A stretch of 64,000 nt of DNA from Incurvaria masculella (GCA_946894095.1 OX335655.1:17732001-17796000); one strand, 5' to 3'; numbered from the stretch's first letter, positions 33,451 to 45,141 are shown. Numbers and translations are program-made. The notes: generated from the letters alone by a model not told the origin.

Positions 33451-33640
33451 CTACACTGGCGGCCGTGGACAGTAAGACGGAGTGTGGGAAGACCACCCGC
33501 CAGGTGGGATGACATCAAGTGCATCGGCGGAAAGCAGTGGTTCCGTACCGCTGAGGGCCGGGAGGACTGGAGAAAAATAGGAGAGGCGTATGTCCAGCAG
33601 TGGACTCAAACACGCTGACTGACTGACTGACTGACTGACT
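33451..33640 (+). pseudogene. RTE 3' end with TGAC tandem tail
   Basis: Seen: ACTGGCGGCCGTGGACAG..., then GGAAGACCACCCGCCAGG and GAGGCGTATGTCCAGCAGTG match the last coding part of the RTE copies at 1065 and 2777. It ends in CACGC followed by six TGAC units (33617-33640). Known: RTE elements typically end in short tandem repeats. This is a heavily 5'-truncated insertion and defines the family's 3' end. Confidence 0.85.
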
Positions 33641-34267
33641 TTGAATGACAGTATGGAAGCAACTCCATGCGGTCCACTAAAAGTGACGTGTTTGAACATT
33701 GATTAACTCGGCCGTCACTTCGTGCAATCGGGGCTAAGTGTCGCGAGTAAAACTCGATTCGGTCGTTACGTAAAACTGGACGTAAAAACTTTACGTAAAA
33801 CTGGGAGTGAGCACGCTTCTGTATTTATTTCTTTATTTCAAATTATACCCATGGTAGATTGTCGCTCGACCCCATTGTGGCTGCTTAGCTAAAACCAATT
33901 TAAGCATGTTGTGTTTGCCTATTATTGGGCTGATTCACGTAACCGAAATTGTAACATATGTTATTACAAGTGTATTGTGTAAAGTCTGCTGTTAATCCTA
34001 AAATATAAAATAAAAATAGCCGCGCTTTTATGCCAGGGAAGAAGGGAGTTATAATTGACTGGATGAATCTAGGCCGTTCCCTTTCAAGGGAAAGCAATTA
34101 GGTCTGATTTGGTTTCTGCGCAGCCGCTTGCGCTTGGAGGGGACCGGCTGTGATCCACCGCGCCAATAATATCTTTAACGTGAAAATAACTTTACACCAT
34201 CCAAAATGCTATTTATATTTGTGGAACTCGAAATGGATATCTAATATACCCCACCTAAGCCCATCAC
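33641..34267. other. Spacer
   Basis: No gene recognised. A GATTTGGTTTCTGCGCAGCC repeat piece lies at 34105-34125. Confidence 0.4.
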
Positions 34268-34435
34268 ATTACCCGAGAACAGGGTTTCATGCGAGGACCT
34301 TCCACCACCCAGCACGTAAGGAAGGGAATCTACCGTTTTACTTAAAATCCGAAACACGAGCGGTCAACCGGTCACCCACCCAGAATATGACCGCGTCCCC
34401 TAGGTATCGCTCCACTGGGCTACAGATGCTGTCCT
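34268..34435 (-). mobile_element. Degenerate SINE family S-like fragment
   Basis: Resembles the family on the minus strand (AGGACCTTCC, GTAAGGAAGGGAATCTACCG, TAAAATCCGAAAC). It ends in a tRNA-like head region near 34390-34435. Strongly diverged. Confidence 0.4.
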
Positions 34436-35106
34436 GTGTATTATTGTCGGAATTCTATGTTGAATCTTAAGGACTCACTGTTTCTTAATCATTCAGAACA
34501 TTACATGCTCGAAGTTATATTGTAGCCAAAGCGAAATCACTAGGGTATATATTTTAACCATTGATTTTGAATGGTATGAATTTTAAAACAATTGTAAAAT
34601 TTGTTTCTACCTACTATTAACCAGGGATATGTTTCGGTGATTATTATGAGCCAGGTTGGCAGATAAGATAAAAACTTGCAGCGATGTTCCCTTGAATGAT
34701 GAAACATTAAAATATTCCCTCAGTCACCTCGTTCAGAACGGAGGGGAAATAGAATAACATTTCCACGGTACTAAAGTACAACGCAACAATACAAGAAATA
34801 TAGGCCTGCGTTCCTACTCGCAGGGCGAGGTACAACGAGCATGGAAGCACGGGAGTGGCGACAGCCACCCATCCGCACAGCGGCATGGGCATCGTAGCCG
34901 CTGACAGCTTACGCATGCACTGGTGGAAGCACCGGTCGGTCAGTTCGATTGCGAATTAGCTCACTTCAGATGTGATGTGTTTTGTTTTATTAAGGACACC
35001 AAATAGCAAACATATATATGATTATAAATTCATTTAATTAAATCAAATAAATAGCTTAGTACGCAAACAGCACAGAGAGTCACACAATGTTTTAATTTCG
35101 CCTTAA
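34436..35106. other. AT-rich spacer
   Basis: No gene recognised. Confidence 0.4.
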
Positions 35107-35648
35107 GGTGGCCCATCCCGCTCATCTCCCCATACAAAAGGGGAAAGAAGATCACGGCCATATTTCTTGTCAGAGATGCAAAATTTTGCTCAAAATAGCT
35201 TTATTTGATCGAACTAGATGTCTGATGACCATTGGCATTGTAAAATTATGTTTGGTTTCCAAGTTATAACGTCCGAAAGTTCGAATTTTTCGCGCGTTTT
35301 ATACAATAACTTTGGAGGTGGATTACGCAATGATAAAGTAATAACGTCTTAAAAATATTACTCATCAGACATAGCTTATTTAATCAAGATTTATAATCTA
35401 TTTGGTTTTTGTTTGATTTTTGACTACAGCGGTCGTGGTTTACTTTTAGCTATAAGTCGTTTTGAAATTAAAATTTTCGTAAATCTTACCAAATCGCACA
35501 CTATGCACATTGTCTTTTTTGTGGACAGGTTGCATCTTCCTCATCACGGAGCCTGTCTTATTCTTAGAAACAGAGAAGGTTCCAGAGCGCAACAGCACGG
35601 TTTTGTACCGAGCCCGCAAATGAGTCGAGCCCGCCAGGTTGGGCCACC
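35107..35648 (-). mobile_element. GGTGGCCCAACCC MITE, minus orientation, TTAA flanks
   Basis: Full copy with TTAA at 35103-35106 and 35649-35652. The ends are diverged by single bases (GGTGGCCCATCCCG). Confidence 0.85.
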
Positions 35649-35844
35649 TTAATACCATAAGACGAATTTGAAAAACTTTATGTTATTTTTAAGCAAAAAA
35701 ATAATAAAAACAGAAAACACAACACAGTTCGAACGACACTTAAATACATGTAAGTAACCGCGAAGGGCCCATTTAGTGCAGCGAACATTCGATGTCGCTC
35801 GTCCCGAATTCGTAAGCGAACTATCATCAGCGAATTAAAGTGGG

Positions 35845-36173
35845 TTGGTATCATCGCATCGGATGAAACTATCATTGAAGCGGCAATGAAAAATTGTCCG
35901 TGTTTTCCATCCCAGGATGCTTTCAGGCTTAAACCCTACCGCCTAGTAGGGGAAGGGGACCTACAGTTTTACATGGATTCCGAACAATGGAGCAGCTCGC
36001 ATTCGTGACGAAATGCACTTATCGAACTCAGAAAGAGACTCTTCTCACAGTAGCCGTGCTCATAAAGGGAAGGTCAGGGTACAGCACCTAATTCCTCCGG
36101 AAATGTAGTGTATTGAGGTAATATCATTAGGGTAGTTGTGTGGTATTAGCCGTTCATGTCAGGTTGCATAAAA
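35845..36173 (+). mobile_element. SINE family S, mosaic with an inverted segment
   Basis: Seen: the plus-strand body (35848-35913, to TTTTCCATCC) is interrupted by about 120 bp of the family 5' half in minus orientation (35925-36040, GGCTTAAACCCTACCGCC...). It then resumes in plus orientation at GTAGCCGTGCTCATAAAGGG (36050) and runs to GTTGCATAAAAAA. Either one SINE inserted into another or an internal inversion. Confidence 0.75.
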
Positions 36174-36199
36174 AATCACTAATACGTGGCAACGTTGCC

Positions 36200-36540
36200 T
36201 CTCTACGATGATTTTTAGACGCCACTTCCGCCCTCCCTACTCGATGGCGAAGTACGGCGAGCCGTTTGTTTTTCTCGTGCCGCCCCGGGAGGGAAAACAC
36301 TTTGTTTTTCAGGCGCTTCCGCTCGGACAATTACGTTTCCCGTTTGCCCGTACCCGCCGCCGCGGCGAGCTTCGCTGCGGAAGGAGCAATCGCCGATCGC
36401 GCTGTAATGGAAAGTGTTTTTCTCGTATTCGGTCGAGTGGCGACAGGAGTGGGGCATCCTGTCTGTTTATGAGCGTGCCACGGAAAAGAGGAGAGGACTC
36501 ATTTGGCAATCTTTGAGTGGGTGTGGAGCTCCGATCAGAA
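36200..36540. other. GC-rich segment without a recognised gene
   Basis: Overlapping open frames on both strands (36208-36516 plus; 36215-36602 minus) are explained by composition. No motif. Confidence 0.35.
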
Positions 36541-36568
36541 AGGAAGATGTGCCACCTAGCGCGGTTTT

Positions 36569-36990
36569 TTTTATGCAACCTGACATGGATGGCTAATACC
36601 ACACAACTACCGTTATGATATTAGCCCAATACACCATATTCCCGAAGGAATTAGGTGCCATGCCCGGACCTTCCCTTTGTGAGCACGGCTACATTGAACT
36701 GGATGGAAAAACGGACAATTTTTCATTGCCGCTTCGACCGTCTTTTCATCCAATGCGATGGTACCACCCCGGGCGGGCTTAAACCCTACCGCCTAGTAGA
36801 GGAAGGGGACTTACAGTTTTACATGGATTCCGAACCATGGAGCAGCTCGCATTCGTGACGAAATGCACTTATCGAACTCAGAGAGAGAAAGAAAGTGGTG
36901 CATGTAGGGGCGAGGAATTGAACCCAGACCTCTGGTACGCTAGGCCAGCCCCGCGCCGCTAAGCTACGAGCCCGATTACTATGAGACCCG
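36569..36990 (-). mobile_element. tRNA-derived SINE family S, full-length reference copy
   Basis: Seen on the minus strand: a head GGGCTCGTAGCTTAGCGGCG (box-A-like TAGCTTAGCGG), then GGTCTGGGTTCAATTCC (box-B-like GGTTCAATTCC), the complete body, and an end TTAGCCATCCATGTCAGG then TTGCATA and an A run at 36569-36576. About 420 bp. This is the best copy for defining the family. Confidence 0.9.
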
Positions 36991-37242
36991 CTTTCTTCAA
37001 TTTTCTAAGGCTGGAGTGCACCATCCCCGGTTGTTATATGTATGGTTAGTATAGTTCTATCTTCTTCCTTCTTCAGGCGAAAAATAAGGACAGATGTATG
37101 TTAATTTTAAAATTATCACCCACCCGAGTTGGGAGACTCCACCCTGAAACTAGCAACCCAAGCAAACCTGTTATTGGCGTTACTCATAGACATAAGCTTT
37201 TTCTAAATTTATTTGTATACACGCTGTTGGTTTACCTTATTA

Positions 37243-37248
37243 AATAGA

Positions 37249-37283
<35 letters not shown>

Positions 37284-37296
37284 AAAAAAAAAAAAA
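37243..37296. repeat. (AAAT)n microsatellite with A run
   Basis: About ten AAAT units followed by about 15 A bases. The word GGTGGAGTGCACCAT occurs on both sides (37013 and 37300). Confidence 0.9.
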
Positions 37297-38261
37297 TTAG
37301 GGTGGAGTGCACCATGCACTCCATTATAAGATTAGACTAGTTTATAATATTACAGATGTTTATGGTTGAATGTATAATTATGAATAATGATGATGTATAC
37401 ATAAGTTAATTTATATTTGGGCTGATTTTATTAGTTCGATTACCGCCCACTGCGCGCGCTCATCAATTTCTCCATACATTTGAAAACGCCAGTCGATCGG
37501 TTTGGCGTAACGCCAATTTAGGTGTCTGGAACTAGGGGCTCTGGAGACCTCTCGAACATCTGGCTAAATCACGTCTTGAGCCCCATTTACACATGCTTTA
37601 ATTGGACCATGCTTACGTCCGTCAATTACAAATCTAAATAAGCTTACGACCAGTATTTCCACTTACATCAGCGAGCATTGCTTGCTTGCAAACCATTTGA
37701 AAACAGCTGCTATGTCGATTTCGTATTTAGCGTTAAGTTTCTCCTAAGAAAAAAAAAAGTAAACGTTTTCACGTGCCTGATGATTATTTTGCAATTACAA
37801 ACGAAATTCAAGTTACAAACGACAAACGATTCTCAGGAAAGTTTAAAAAAAACTGAAATGACGGTCAAAAAAGAAAACTTATTCCAAATTTGTTTAGCCA
37901 ATATTTTCCAATATAAACAATATATTATAAAAAATATATATTGTTTAAGAATCCAAAATTTCAAAAAGCTAGGGCAGGCCGAGCAGGGAAATTTTGCAGC
38001 TTGCAACGCACAGAATACGATTGCAGGAACGTCAAAACTGGACTGTAGGCCCAAGTTTCATTCAGTTCCATTGTCACCCTTTGGGTACGGAAACCCTAAA
38101 AAATAACCTATCCACCCACATTTAAAAAAATCAGTTTATCGGTGTTTCACTCACAGGTTTCAGTACTCAGGTTAGGGACTTCAATTCAATTGCAACGCGT
38201 AGCAAGTTTGAGTGAAGAACCCTCACTCAAAATCGTTGCAACGAAAGTATGGGAAATTGAT
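37297..38261. other. Spacer
   Basis: The 142-codon plus frame 37678-38106 is AT-rich, has no domain, and ends inside a repeat fragment. It is not called as a gene. Confidence 0.35.
38050..38107 (+). mobile_element. GGGTTCCGTACC repeat, 3'-end fragment
   Basis: CACCCTTTGGGTACGGAAACC followed by CTAAAAAATAA is the 3' end of the family at 25656-25956, in the opposite orientation. Confidence 0.6.
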
Positions 38262-38870
38262 AGGGTAACGACTCTCTTAACTTTTCTAGTTATTCATCAT
38301 CAAATAATACATACAATTTAAAATTAAACAGCAAAACATAATGGTAATTTTATAAACAAACGCTGATATAAAAGAAGTCAGTTATCGACTCTCTTAACAT
38401 TTCTAGTTATCATCATCAAATAATATAAAATTACAATTTAAAATGAAATACCGAAACATAATGGTAATTTAATAAACAAATGCTGATATAAAAGAAGTCG
38501 GTTAACGACTCTCTAAACTTTTCTAGTTATTCATTATCAAATAATATAAAATTACAATTTAAAATGAAATAGCAAAACATAATGGTAATTTTATAAACAA
38601 ATGCTGATATAAAAGAAGTCGGTTAACGACTCTCTAAACTTTTCTAGTTATTCATTATCAAATAATATAAAATTACAATTTAAAATGAAATAGCAAAACA
38701 TAATGGTAATTTTATAAACAAACGCTGATATAAAAGAAGTCGGTTAACGACTCTCTAAACTTTTCTAGTTATTCATCATCAAATCATATATAATTACAAT
38801 TTAAAATGAAATAGCAAAACATAATGGTAATTTTATAAACAAACGCTGATATACAAGAAGTCGTTTAATG
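38262..38870. repeat. Five-copy tandem repeat of about 120 bp
   Basis: CGACTCTC starts at 38269, 38386, 38506, 38627 and 38748, giving periods 117, 120, 121 and 121. Units contain AACATAATGGTAATTT and GCTGATATAAAAGAAGTC. Copies 3, 4 and 5 are nearly identical; copy 1 is most diverged. Confidence 0.95.
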
Positions 38871-38874
38871 AGAG

Positions 38875-39065
38875 GAACGCCGCTGTCATGCAGCCGCGCC
38901 GGCCGGTCCGGAGTGGGCGGCGCGGGCGGCCTTCACCGCGCTGTCGGGCCTTGACGGATGTGCGGTGGGGGGCGGCGCCGCCAGGGCGGGCGGGCGGCGC
39001 GGCGTGGGCGGGACGAGGCCGGAAGCCGACGGCTAATCTCGTCGGCGGGGGCGCCGCGGGTAACA
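38875..39065. promoter_or_regulatory. Strong GC-rich CpG island
   Basis: About 190 bp of very high GC with dense CpG and GGCG runs, starting abruptly after the tandem array. It may be a promoter for a plus-strand gene, with a possible donor at 39171 (CAG then GTGTGT), but no coding exon is proven. Confidence 0.25.
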
Positions 39066-39474
39066 GCCACTTACTCACTTCATTGTTTGCGTATCCGGTA
39101 TATATTTACAATTCCGCCTTCAACTAATCCGAGCGAACTTCTTGATTGCATTTGATCGGAAAGCGAGTTTCAGGTGTGTTTCAAAAACATTTTCGATTTA
39201 ATATCATTGAAATGTATGGCCTTCTAGCTTACGTTGTGGATCCCATTTTAATGTTTTTTCGCCGAATTCATTTAAATTTTAAATTAATTTTGTTCCTAAT
39301 TTAACATAACCAGTACATATATTTGGGTAAACTTGTAAACGATATTTAATATTTAAAAATGTGCACGTTAACATTAAGAACATTTAGCCTGCTTTTACCA
39401 AGTGCTTTTTTTTTTAATTGTCATTTAAAGGGCCTTTATTACTAAAACCACCGATATTGATTGCGATCCCCTAA

Positions 39475-39535
39475 AAAAGGCCCTTAACATGTGGCGATTA
39501 AGCTAATCAGAAGTAGGTGAAAAAGGCCCTTAATG
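39475..39535 (-). repeat. AAGGGTCTTTTTCAC repeat, copy 2
   Basis: The inverse complement reads AAGGGCCTTTTTCACCTAC...GATTAGCTTAATCGCC...AAGGGCC, matching 29625-29700. Confidence 0.55.
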
Positions 39536-39961
39536 ATGTATTACACATGCTCTAGACTCTAGAACCATATTATTCCAGCTTCACATATAATGATAACCTA
39601 TAAAACCAATGATGTTAACCGTAAACAGAGAAAAGATAAAAACTAGCAGCAAAGTCTACTCGAATAATATAAATTCCTGCTATATTCTAAATGTCAGGCA
39701 GCTATAACAAGTTTATCGCAATTGTCTACTAATATGTAGCTGGCAGTAAACAGTTTCGGGTACAACTTTACATGCAACCTCTAAAGTTGCGGTGCGCGAT
39801 TACCATGCGATTACTAAAATTTTACAACGAAATGTTTAACCGTCCACGAAACAAATCTTTAGTTTTCGTTTTGGTAGATTGAGCAGCTCATAGCTCAGGA
39901 GCGCGGCAACTTGCATTGCATGCCATCATTATAGGTTCAAGTCCCCTCCCTGTTAATTGTT

Positions 39962-40062
39962 TTCTATGTAACTGGACATAAATGGCTAATACCAAACTGA
40001 CCGTCAGAGAATAGCCTAACACACCGCATGGGAACTAGGTGTCATGCCAGGACCTTCCTTTT
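39962..40062 (-). mobile_element. SINE family S, 3'-end fragment
   Basis: The minus strand reads GGAAGGTCCTGGCATGACACC to the TAGCCATTTATGTCCAG end. Confidence 0.7.
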
Positions 40063-40393
40063 ATTCTTCATCCATAGGCAGTGTATTGCACTCGGAATGG
40101 TGGTATTTTATCATGAGCCAGGAAACAATCACAGCGAATATCAAACCAGAAACATCGATGCAAAATCCACTTAGTCTATGCAAGTTTAATTTTTTTTTAT
40201 TGCTTACAGTTACAATTCTTTGTTACGTTACCATCAAGTATTTACTATTGAAGATAGGAGAAAACACTATAAACTAATATGAATTCACGAGAATCACAAT
40301 TCATGACAAATATCAGTTTATATGCAAAGACTATGCCCTCCGTCTAACATGTTGCCAATTGAAGCAAGCCAGCCTCCACAAACAGCACTCGTT

Positions 40394-40525
40394 GGTATCA
40401 TCGCTGGAAGTTCGATCCAGTTTAATATTGCTGTCAGAAAGGGAAGGTCTTGGCATGGCACCTAATTCTTCCAAAAGTGCGTTGTGTATTAGCTATTCAT
40501 GACCAGTTGCATAAAAAATCACGTT
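40394..40525 (+). mobile_element. SINE family S, internally deleted fragment
   Basis: TTGGTATCATCGC and GAAGTTCGATCCAG, then GGGAAGGTCTTGGCATGGC, ending TTGCATAAAAAA. The middle and the last 60 bp of the 3' domain are partly lost. Confidence 0.6.
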
Positions 40526-41763
40526 AAATTGTTATCAAAATGTATGTATAATGTAACTCCTTAGCGCTGCCACTTCCCACTGTCTCTTTACACTTTCCAC
40601 AGTCACAGCATCGTAATCGCTCCCGGTACACACTGTCGCCCGCTCGAACTGAATGATAGTACACGAAACTTTTATTAAAAAACTTTCTCTTTGTGCCGAG
40701 CGGTTGCGGAGGCGGTCGGGCTCTCGTACTTCAACCAACGCCGACGCCACCCCGAGGTATTATGAAGTGTCGAAAATGTTCTTGTCGACGGCTCAGTAAT
40801 CAGAGACAATATCCTGGTCGTACCATTTCATCTTGGCGAGCCTGTTACTAAGTTCAAGTTTCTGTGCCTGAACTGTATTCCACATTAATCAAATTATTAA
40901 CCTCGAAACGAAAAAGGGAGTCACGTATAATCAAGAAAACAAAATATCATTGTCACAGTGAAAGCGATACAGCGTAATAATTTTAGCAGCGCGCAACGTT
41001 GGAAAGAAAATCTGTTTTTTCCTACGACGCGCAAGGAAAAGTACAAAGGGCATCACCCTAGACGCCCCACATTGCAATCTGGCGCTTCGAGGGTGATGCG
41101 CTCTGTACGTTTATCCCTATTGCGCAGATTTCATTTTTTGCATATTTTGCGTCACCTTACGGTCTTGGCCAAAACGTGCAGTCGTCTTGCAGTCGAGTCG
41201 CGCCTTGCTGCAGATCGCAAGTTGCTGCCCGGCTTGACATAGACGGACCGTATTTTGCATTTTGCCCGCCTGACAAATAGCTGTCCATGTGCCTTCGATT
41301 TGCCCAATATGTCGGCTTGCCAACGGGGTGTTGTCAGGTGTCGACCTGTAATAATTCGATCTAGTGCTCCCGTCGCGGCTGCCTCGCGCCGCGGAGCTCT
41401 GTTTTGTAACGAATGGCGTCCTTTTAAATGTATTTATCCTCTTGTACTCAACTTGTGAACCTATTTACGAAGTGTCATAGCGAGCTCGCGCAATGTCGCT
41501 TACTCGTGTCACATTCTAGTGCTTCACCGCTCGTTCTGCTTAGGTGCTTCCGTCGCTTTTGTGTCGTTACGTTTATGTCCAATGGGAAGCTGTATAAATA
41601 GTTCCCCGCTGAAGGAGCTAATGTGATTTTAATGTGGCACGCTATGTATAAATTTGCATTTTGAAATAATTCCTTATTTGGGAGACTATTAAAATTTACT
41701 TGTTGCTATCTGAGTTGTAGACCTCGCGAGTCTGTCTTAGCAAAGTTTAAAACGGAATAAATG
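40526..41763. other. Spacer with moderate GC, no recognised gene
   Basis: Open frames on opposite strands (40958-41242, 41117-41323) have no domain. A small foldback CATCACCCTAGACGCC/GGCGCTTCGAGGGTGATG lies at 41050-41098. Confidence 0.35.
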
Positions 41764-41764
41764 T

Positions 41765-42638
41765 GGTGGCCCAACCCGGCGGGACTAACTCATTCGCGGG
41801 CACGGTACAAAACTGTGCTATTGCGCTCTGGGACCTTCTCTTTTTTAAAGAAAGAGACAGGCTCCGTGATGAGGAAGATGGAACTTGTCCACAAAAAAGA
41901 CAATGTGCATAGTGTATGATTTGGTAATATTTACGAAAATGTTAAATGCTTAACGACTTATTGCTAAAAGTAAACCACGACCGCTGTAGTCAAAAATCGA
42001 ACAAAAACCAAATAGGTTATAAATCTTGATTAAATAAGCTATGTCTGATGACTAATCTTTTTAAGGCTGTTCCGACCCATATAAAGTTGTTTGCACACAT
42101 AACGCAAAAAATATTGCACTTTAAGCCACGAATGAATAATATAAGTTTAATATAGTCATATTACTTGCAGCGAAAATAATTTCACAATTTCAGGATTATT
42201 AGTTTTGTTACAATTTATTTAAATACATTTTTTATTTAACAGCGCCATCTAACGGTGTAAAACTTCTAATCGGCAATTACAACGAAACCATTAAACCTGA
42301 AATTGTGTATATCTTTTCGCTGCAACTACTATGGCTATATTTAATATTTTTGACGAATTCGTGCCTTAAAGTGCAATACTTTTTGCGTTCTGTGTAAAAA
42401 AAACATTGTATGGGTCGGAACATCCTTAAGATGTTTTTACTATATCATTAAGTAATCCACCTCCAAGGTTATTGTATAAAATGCGGTATAATTCGAACTT
42501 TCGAACCTTAGAACTTAGAAACCAAACTCAATTTCGGTCATCTAGTTCGAACAAATAAAGCTATTTTGAGCAAAATTTGGGATATGAGCATGATCTTCTT
42601 TCCCCGTTTGTATGGGGAGTTGAGCGGGATGGCCCACC
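41765..42638 (+). mobile_element. GGTGGCCCAACCC MITE, split by a nested MITE
   Basis: Starts GGTGGCCCAACCCGGCGGG and ends GAGCGGGATGGCCCACC, followed by TTAA. The copy is interrupted at 42065-42425 within its CTTTTTAAGATGTT segment. Confidence 0.85.
42065..42425. mobile_element. Foldback MITE GGNTGTTCCGACCCATA, TTAA flanks, 361 bp
   Basis: Seen: ends GGCTGTTCCGACCCATATAA and, inverted, GGATGTTCCGACCCATACAA. TTAA lies at 42061-42064 and 42426-42429. The inverted repeat continues with blocks CGCAAAAA, TTGCACTTTAAG and GCAGCGAAAA, so most of the element folds on itself. The host MITE gives the empty site, proving a TTAA duplication. Confidence 0.9.
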
Positions 42639-43094
42639 TTAAAACTAAATCTTATAATATTTCAAGTATTTTTCAGTCTTGGTGTCGGAGATCGTCGATC
42701 AAAGCGCACACAAGATTTGGGCAAAATGCGAAAACATTTCTCCTCCTTCCCTTGGAGACAGCTCTGTTTTAGCGCCACGTATCCGTTGAGCTGTGCTAAC
42801 GCCGTTTCCGAGTTGATCCTGGAAACTATGGAACTAATTATTTTTGTAGTTGTTTGATTATTATTATTAATAATATTATAATTCGTTTATTCCTCTTATA
42901 GCACTCAATTATACATATATACAGGTAACATAGTAATATGAATATCATATATATAAAAATATGGGTGCCAGTGTCATCAAAATATTCTCGCATATTTATT
43001 TGGCATGCTGAAATAATATCATAACAGCATACCAAAGACAAAAACGAAGCACCTAATTGATATTGTTAAGAAGGAGAAGTGACAAAAATAGAGT
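42639..43094. other. AT-rich spacer
   Basis: No gene recognised. Confidence 0.4.
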
Positions 43095-43345
43095 TGTGAC
43101 AGGCTGTCACAATTCACCTTGGGGCGAAAAAACTAACCTTGGCCAGAATAAGGCCTCCATCTATCCTATATAAGTCTCATACATCAAGGATCTCGTGCGA
43201 CACAACTGCGAAGCGACAATTGAACCCAATTACTGAACTTCGAATCCTAGACTGCAGAACTGAACTAGTTCATAGTCCTCATTAACTGGCGTGAAACTTC
43301 TCGGGAAGTTGCCGAGAAATCCAGTACATTGTGTGTCGTTAGGAG
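43095..43345 (+). promoter_or_regulatory. LTR- or promoter-like segment with TATA box
   Basis: Starts TGTGACAGGCTGTCACAATT, has a CTATATAAG box at about 43165-43173, and TCATACATCAAG about 25-30 bases further on. It resembles a solo LTR of a Gypsy-type element, but I found no matching target duplication or partner, so a host promoter is possible. Confidence 0.35.
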
Positions 43346-43980
43346 ATCTTATAAAATGTACCCAGATACATAGATGTTATTTAGGCGATTTTTCGCTTAT
43401 TTTTCTTATTATTGATAGCCAGGTGAAAATAAGGGCTAAGATAATTTTGGAAGCAACTATTTAAAAAGGTATTAATTTGATTACTTTTGAATAAAACTTA
43501 ATACTTTGAACTAAAAGGATTTAAAATTAAATCGAATAAAACAAATTCATGCCGGATCGCAAAAATATATCTTTAAAAGTAAATTACTTTTTTTATTGTA
43601 TTTTTCTTGATTTTTACAACTATGTACATACTTAACGGTAATGATACAAAATTACAAAATCGTAACGGTCTTATAAGATACAATGCTGTCTTAGTCACCG
43701 AACTGACTACCAAAAATACAGAAAAGGTATATTTCACAGCCAAGAATTACACATCACATGTACATTCTAAGTTTATGATACACATTGAATAAAATAAAAA
43801 TATTTATTACCTTACCTAAAATACAAAAGATCTAGCAAAAGCTTCGACCTTTTACCTCAACGTCTGTAGACTCAACAATAGATTACTCTAAATTTGATAG
43901 ATAATTTTAAATATGTTTAACATTATCTATGGTAAAACTTATGAATGTAGAGGACACATTGAAAGCCTAATATAACTTTT
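43346..43980. other. AT-rich spacer
   Basis: No gene recognised. Confidence 0.4.
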
Positions 43981-44034
43981 TTTTAAACTGGTATGGGTGG
44001 CTGTGCTGTGCTGAGAACCAAAGGTCCGTAAAAA

Positions 44035-44535
44035 AATACACCTGAAAAGCCATTACCTCGCCAGAATTTCAAACATGGTGTGAAGAAGCACCTGGCCGGC
44101 CGGCATGGTTTTCGCAGCCCCACCACGTCAACCATCCGCATGTGAATATCTGCGTCGGGTGCTCCGGATATAGGTAAGACGGGGAGGAATAAGAGATCCA
44201 AGTTCCACAGAGCAACGTCCTTGGTTATACCTGCAGAATAGACCGGGCGACTCCACAATCGTCAATAATACGGCCAACGGTAAGTTATGTGTCCCCATCA
44301 ATACGGACCGATCGGCGCTGAATTGAGTCCAAGGCCGCCGACAGGTACTGGGGACTGCCTTCCCATAACGTATTTGCAACACTTAAGGATTCCCAGTTTC
44401 TTGGCCGTGGATTCAATAATACGCCGAAAACCCACTTCTTTGCAGATGTTGCAGCCCAGTAGGTCCAGGTGCTCCGAGACAGGTACGACATTGCCTTGAA
44501 ATCTTGCTGGGAGCGGAAAGGGTTCTACACTGGGT
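44035..44535 (-). pseudogene. Jockey/CR1-type LINE C-terminal remnant
   Basis: Seen on the minus strand, over several frames: a DLLG-type block after the RT (near 44460-44480), AKKLGIL..., SAALDSIQRRSVRI at about 44288-44335, then KDVALWNLDLLFLPVLP (about 44160-44225) and a CR-type tail. Known: the order L-D-x-x-Q-R-R-A-V-R-I, then a short domain listing, is the end of many Jockey and CR1 LINE polymerases of insects. At least three frame changes are present. It lies about 200 bp downstream of the b561 gene's stop codon. Confidence 0.7.
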
Positions 44536-44746
44536 TTTCTCCTCGGTTTTCTCTGACTAATAACTATAATGGTGGTGGTATCCTAACACATAAACGTAAA
44601 GTTGATAATAAAATAAACGATTACATTAAATAGTAATCATTTAAATTATTATTATTTAGAAATAAATTCATCCGTATTTTACATTAAAGATGCCCCAGTG
44701 AATTCTTCAATTACAAGACAAATATGAGAGTAGATGTTAAATGACT

Positions 44747-45141
44747 TTAAGCCGTTTTTTCCTTGCTTAACTCATTTTGTACTTTAAGTTCACCAATATC
44801 TTTCACCTCACCATCCTGTCCTTTCTCATGTTTAATCTTAACGTCGTGATCTCTGGGCCTGAACCAGTTCAGGATGATCCTGCCCGGGCTCAGGCTGAAG
44901 AAGGCGACGGAGGCGAGCGCCACCGCCGTCAGTGCCCAAGCGGCAGTGCCCGAGGACCACCGGTGGAAGGTGCTCTTGTTGTAGCCGTAGCACAGGCAGA
45001 GGGTGGAGAGGAGAAAACTGAGCGCCCCGGTGAGGGTATGCCCGAACTTGATGTTCCCCTTGGTGATGCCCAGCTCCTGCCAGAACCAGAAGACGACGCC
45101 GTTGAGGGTGCTCACTGCGGTCAGGATGATCGACACCAGAC
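44747..45141 (-). CDS. Cytochrome b561 gene, exon 3
   Basis: Completes Gly146 split over the intron. Encodes haem His180, the last three membrane segments and the charged tail. The stop codon is at 44747-44749. Confidence 0.9.

Noticed and set aside
36208..36602. Open frames on both strands of a GC-rich segment
   Set aside because: All frames are open together, no domain, no splice support.
37678..38106. 142-codon plus frame
   Set aside because: AT-rich Lys/Asn composition, ends inside a dispersed repeat, no domain.
38262..38870. CRISPR-like array
   Set aside because: Whole 120-bp units repeat without unique spacers; this is a satellite in a eukaryotic genome.
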